DNA from: Leptospira stimsonii | GTDB taxonomy: Bacteria > Spirochaetota > Leptospiria > Leptospirales > Leptospiraceae | Direction of reading: 5' to 3' | Assembly (NCBI RefSeq): GCF_003545885.1 | Contig: NZ_QHCT01000006.1 | Span: 148,501 to 212,500, forward strand | DNA length: 64,000 bases | In this document: piece by piece, positions 61,588 through 64,000 of the stretch | How positions within the stretch are numbered: position 1 is the stretch's first letter | Layout of the letters: each line of letters opens with the position of its first letter | The notes under the pieces: generated by a model | What the model was told of the DNA's origin: nothing | What the model saw: the letters and a program-made list of their open reading frames with translations, nothing else | Database searches by the model: none | Program-made: the position numbers and the translations under genes

Positions 61588-61953
61588 TCACTCGACGTCC
61601 TTCACGCTCCAGGCCCAAAAGATAAAGACGAGCTGAAAGGGAAGACGAACGTAAAGAGCCCAAACGGGAACACCGAAGTCCGTTCCGGAAAGCGCGGCCT
61701 GAAGCATATAGATATTTGCGGGAAGAACCGCGATCAAAAGCACAATAATTCCAAAACTCGCCAATCTTCGAAGAGGTTGTAAAAACAAAGCCAGACCCAG
61801 AACGATTTCAGCGATTCCGCTCACATAGTTCAAAAGGGAATGATAAGGAAGATAAGGAGGCATCATTCTCAAATAGAAAGGTGGATTGAGAAAATGATTG
61901 AGCCCGGCAAAAACGTAAAAGACTGCCATCGCATACAAAAGAATTTTTTTCAT
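61588..61953 (-). CDS. DoxX family membrane protein
   Basis: A 121-residue protein with four hydrophobic helices. YVFAGLNHFLNPPFYLRMMP and the GIAEIVLGLALFLQP segment are DoxX-family features. GGAGATTTC precedes the ATG at 61953; the open frame reaches 62067 without a better start. It lies 181 bases downstream of the DUF2182 gene on the same strand and may be co-transcribed. Confidence 0.85.
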   Translation of the reverse strand: MKKILLYAMAVFYVFAGLNHFLNPPFYLRMMPPYLPYHSLLNYVSGIAEIVLGLALFLQPLRRLASFGIIVLLIAVLPANIYMLQAALSGTDFGVPVWALYVRLPFQLVFIFWAWSVKDVE

Positions 61954-62134
61954 GAAATCTCCAATTGATGAAGAATTGTATCGATAAGAAAATAAAGGGA
62001 AGAGTTTTTTTAAGTCTAACAATAAAAAATAGATCCCATTCTCCCATTCCAGACGGATCGCAAACAACTCAAAAAGATTTCCGCATTTCTATCGATCTTC
62101 TGTAAATCGTGAACCGAAAACAAAACCAACGAGT

Positions 62135-62932
62135 TCACTTTTCTAAGAATGATTTCCCAATCAATAGAAACAAACCCCAACCGATCAAGACGAACCCTGT
62201 CGATTTTCGAATCGAAAATTTACCGTCGATCCATTTTTCCGCTAAGACTAAAGCGGTAAGACCGATCATCCAGGAAAGACTCATCACTCCTCCGACGAAC
62301 ATTAGAGCCATCAAAAGAAGACAACAACCCACGCAATAAACCCCTTGAGACCAACCCATCTGAAAGGCGCCTAACGCATCTTCCTTCCAAGAGGTGAGAA
62401 AAAAACCGAGAGGAGATTTACACTGAGAAAGACATTTGTCTTTGAGGCCGCTGAACTGAAAAATTCCGGTCGTAATCAAGAGCCCCGCGCTCCATTCCAT
62501 GGAATAAAACGAGAGATTGGAAGAAATTAAATTCAACCTCAAAAGAAGAAACTGGAGCGCCGTTCCCAGAAGGCTATATCCCGCCCAAGCAGAAAGATAA
62601 CCCAAGACGATATAAATTCCATTTCCGATTCCGAAAAAAGAAGCACCTCGGTTTTTACTTTGATCCATCTTCGTAAACAAAAGAACCGATTTCAAAAAGG
62701 AAGGAAGCATCATAGCGACCATCATCAAAACCCACATAGAAAGATTGAGAACGAACCAAGATAAAGAGAAAGTATCGGAATGTTTCCCGCAATGATCGCT
62801 TCCACCAGCATTCATCCAAGACATATCATACATCGCCATCCAAGAAACGAACGTTAGGAGCGACATCAGTCCCAAAAGAACGGTCTGCTCCAAATTCATA
62901 CGAAGCCTAAAAATTCCGTCAAAGCATTTCAT
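62135..62932 (-). CDS. DUF2182 integral membrane protein
   Basis: A 265-residue protein with about six to seven hydrophobic helices, Met-rich (MMVAMMLPS) as usual for DUF2182, a family thought to handle metals. Cys and His clusters (SDHCGKHSD near residue 45; KDKCLSQCKS; VYCVGCCLLL) could bind metal. It starts four bases after the DUF1326 gene, and I know these two families as frequent partners. Function not established. Confidence 0.85.
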   Translation of the reverse strand: MKCFDGIFRLRMNLEQTVLLGLMSLLTFVSWMAMYDMSWMNAGGSDHCGKHSDTFSLSWFVLNLSMWVLMMVAMMLPSFLKSVLLFTKMDQSKNRGASFFGIGNGIYIVLGYLSAWAGYSLLGTALQFLLLRLNLISSNLSFYSMEWSAGLLITTGIFQFSGLKDKCLSQCKSPLGFFLTSWKEDALGAFQMGWSQGVYCVGCCLLLMALMFVGGVMSLSWMIGLTALVLAEKWIDGKFSIRKSTGFVLIGWGLFLLIGKSFLEK

Positions 62933-62936
62933 TTAA

Positions 62937-63548
62937 CTAACCTTTCCATTGGAAGGGACCCAAAAAACCATTCTTACCTGAATTTTCCCAATCGAATTCA
63001 TAATCTTTCACCGTCGCTTTTACGGTGATTCCGGGTGCAATCTTTTGCGCAACGTGAGCGACGTTATCGAACCAGACGGTTCTCCCGCGATGTCCACGGA
63101 TCGATTCGAGTCGAACGTCCACGAGATTCGGAATCTTCAGTTCCCTCGTCTTATCCCCTTTGAGTTCGTATTGAATCGGAACTCTTTTCGCTCCTAAGAA
63201 TTTCGTAGTAAGGGATTTCATAAACTCGGGAGCGCCGCCCATCTCACCCGAAAAAATGCGAAAGAGAGAATCGAGCTGTTCTTCGTTCGCACGTTCTTCT
63301 ATATAAAGGCCCGTAGTCCAAGATACGTCCGCCATCCGACCCGGCGTAAAAACGAGCATCGCGACGTTCAGGTCGTCCAACTTCACGCCGGAACATTCTC
63401 CTTCTTGAATATGAAACGCGAGCATACTCTGACAGTGACCGTACGAAGGCTCCGCTTTGAAACCGCTCAAGAGACAAGGGCAAAAACTTTCACAGCTACA
63501 ATGCTCGAAATAGTCCCCTTCCAAAAACCATCTTCTTTCCTGACCCAT
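62937..63548 (-). CDS. DUF1326 domain protein
   Basis: A 203-residue soluble protein. The N-terminal HCSCESFCPCLLSG is the Cys-rich signature of DUF1326 and suggests metal binding. GGAAGGATAAT precedes the ATG at 63548. It is directly upstream of the DUF2182 gene, forming a two-gene module probably concerned with metal handling. Function not established. Confidence 0.85.
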   Translation of the reverse strand: MGQERRWFLEGDYFEHCSCESFCPCLLSGFKAEPSYGHCQSMLAFHIQEGECSGVKLDDLNVAMLVFTPGRMADVSWTTGLYIEERANEEQLDSLFRIFSGEMGGAPEFMKSLTTKFLGAKRVPIQYELKGDKTRELKIPNLVDVRLESIRGHRGRTVWFDNVAHVAQKIAPGITVKATVKDYEFDWENSGKNGFLGPFQWKG

Positions 63549-63635
63549 ATTATCCTTCCTTTCCAAAATCCGTCTCTCCAGGAAAAAATCCTAAGCTTTC
63601 AAAAAACGGATTGTATATAAGTTTTTTATAAATTT

Positions 63636-64000
63636 CTAAACCGAATCCAAATTCTCTCGGAAGTAGTCTTCCAATCTTTGGGCTCCGTATTTCGGACCAA
63701 TAACGTCTAACGTGTGTACAACGTTCCCAAAACGAAGAAATTGGAAGATTCTTTGATTGAAAGGTTGCAAAAATCGAATCAAGATTCGGTTCAAAAAGAT
63801 CGGTATACGAAAAAGCCTTTGATCCTTTCCTGCGACTCGAAGAGCGAGTTCCGTAATCTCGTCTCTCGAGAAAATATCCGGACCACCGAGATTCATTTCT
63901 TCTAAATCGATTTTCAGGGCTTCCACGACCGCTCTTGCTACGTCCTTCTCGTGGATGGGATTGATTCTTACCTTTCCTTCCCCGAGGACGACTCCGATTC
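63636..64000 (-). CDS. Atypical SDR/NmrA-like NAD(P)-binding protein, 3' part only
   Basis: The frame runs open to the window edge, so the N-terminus with the cofactor motif lies outside. The visible ~120 residues include INPIHEKDVARAVVEAL, typical of the middle of atypical SDRs (UDP-epimerase/NmrA-like), followed by GGPDIFSRDEITELA. The internal GTG at 63926 is not the start. The C-terminus ends RLEDYFREN. Confidence 0.75.
   Translation of the reverse strand, partial: IGVVLGEGKVRINPIHEKDVARAVVEALKIDLEEMNLGGPDIFSRDEITELALRVAGKDQRLFRIPIFLNRILIRFLQPFNQRIFQFLRFGNVVHTLDVIGPKYGAQRLEDYFRENLDSV

Overview
The window looks like a chromosomal segment of a spirochaete of the genus Leptospira, probably a species with GC in the low 40s. 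This is inferred from three things: lipoproteins with loose spirochaetal lipoboxes, a tRNA-Ile/tRNA-Ala pair with no rRNA operon around it, and dispersed repeats built on a GGAACTCC core. The species cannot be fixed from the sequence. I see no rRNA, CRISPR array, prophage or intact insertion sequence. Genes are densely packed on both strands, many starts are TTG or GTG, and several operons have overlapping stops and starts.

Layout. 1-4.2 kb: a hotdog thioesterase, an SMR exporter, a glutathione transferase and a membrane histidine kinase. 4.2-9.1 kb: a minus-strand group of SMP-30-like lactonase, ArsR regulator, acyl-CoA dehydrogenase, APH-like phosphotransferase, DUF6285 protein and histidine phosphatase. 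This resembles the kinase/dehydrogenase route for 4-hydroxyacyl-CoA. 9.3-12.6 kb: a cyclic-nucleotide-binding protein, an acyltransferase and a beta-propeller lipoprotein. 12.6-12.8 kb: tRNA-Ile and tRNA-Ala. 13.3-15.6 kb: a flavoprotein fused to a membrane polyferredoxin. 15.7-17.0 kb: an AT-rich islet of small lipoproteins. 17.0-20.7 kb: phospholipid genes (CDP-alcohol transferase, lipid kinase, cdsA), a desaturase and an enoyl-CoA hydratase remnant. 20.8-25.1 kb: a TetR/metallo-hydrolase pair, a second histidine kinase and thiM. 25.4-30.4 kb: a Cys-rich repeat protein, an M48 protease and split proline catabolism genes.

30.5-41.9 kb: a methyltransferase, a thioesterase, and an ArsR-led array of DoxX-like, five SRPBCC (four of them AHSA1-type) and MFS genes whose operator overlaps the regulator's start codon. 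An amidase, a sixth SRPBCC protein and recQ follow. 42.0-50.4 kb: recC-recB-recD with overlapping ends. 50.4-51.5 kb: a gene-free stretch of 1.1 kb. 51.5-60.3 kb: an ABC-2 exporter with a clear terminator, an SDR, a divergent flavin monooxygenase/TetR pair, an AhpD-like gene bracketed by repeats, an ABC-F ATPase and an XRE regulator. 60.4-64 kb: a cupin protein divergent from the XRE gene, a DoxX protein, a DUF2182/DUF1326 pair and the 3' part of an SDR-like gene cut by the window edge.

The most notable items are the lactone/4-hydroxyacid-like module, the ArsR-SRPBCC array with its tandem operator, the flavin-polyferredoxin fusion, the three related small lipoproteins, the 155-bp tandem repeat, and two copies of a structured intergenic element with conserved ends.
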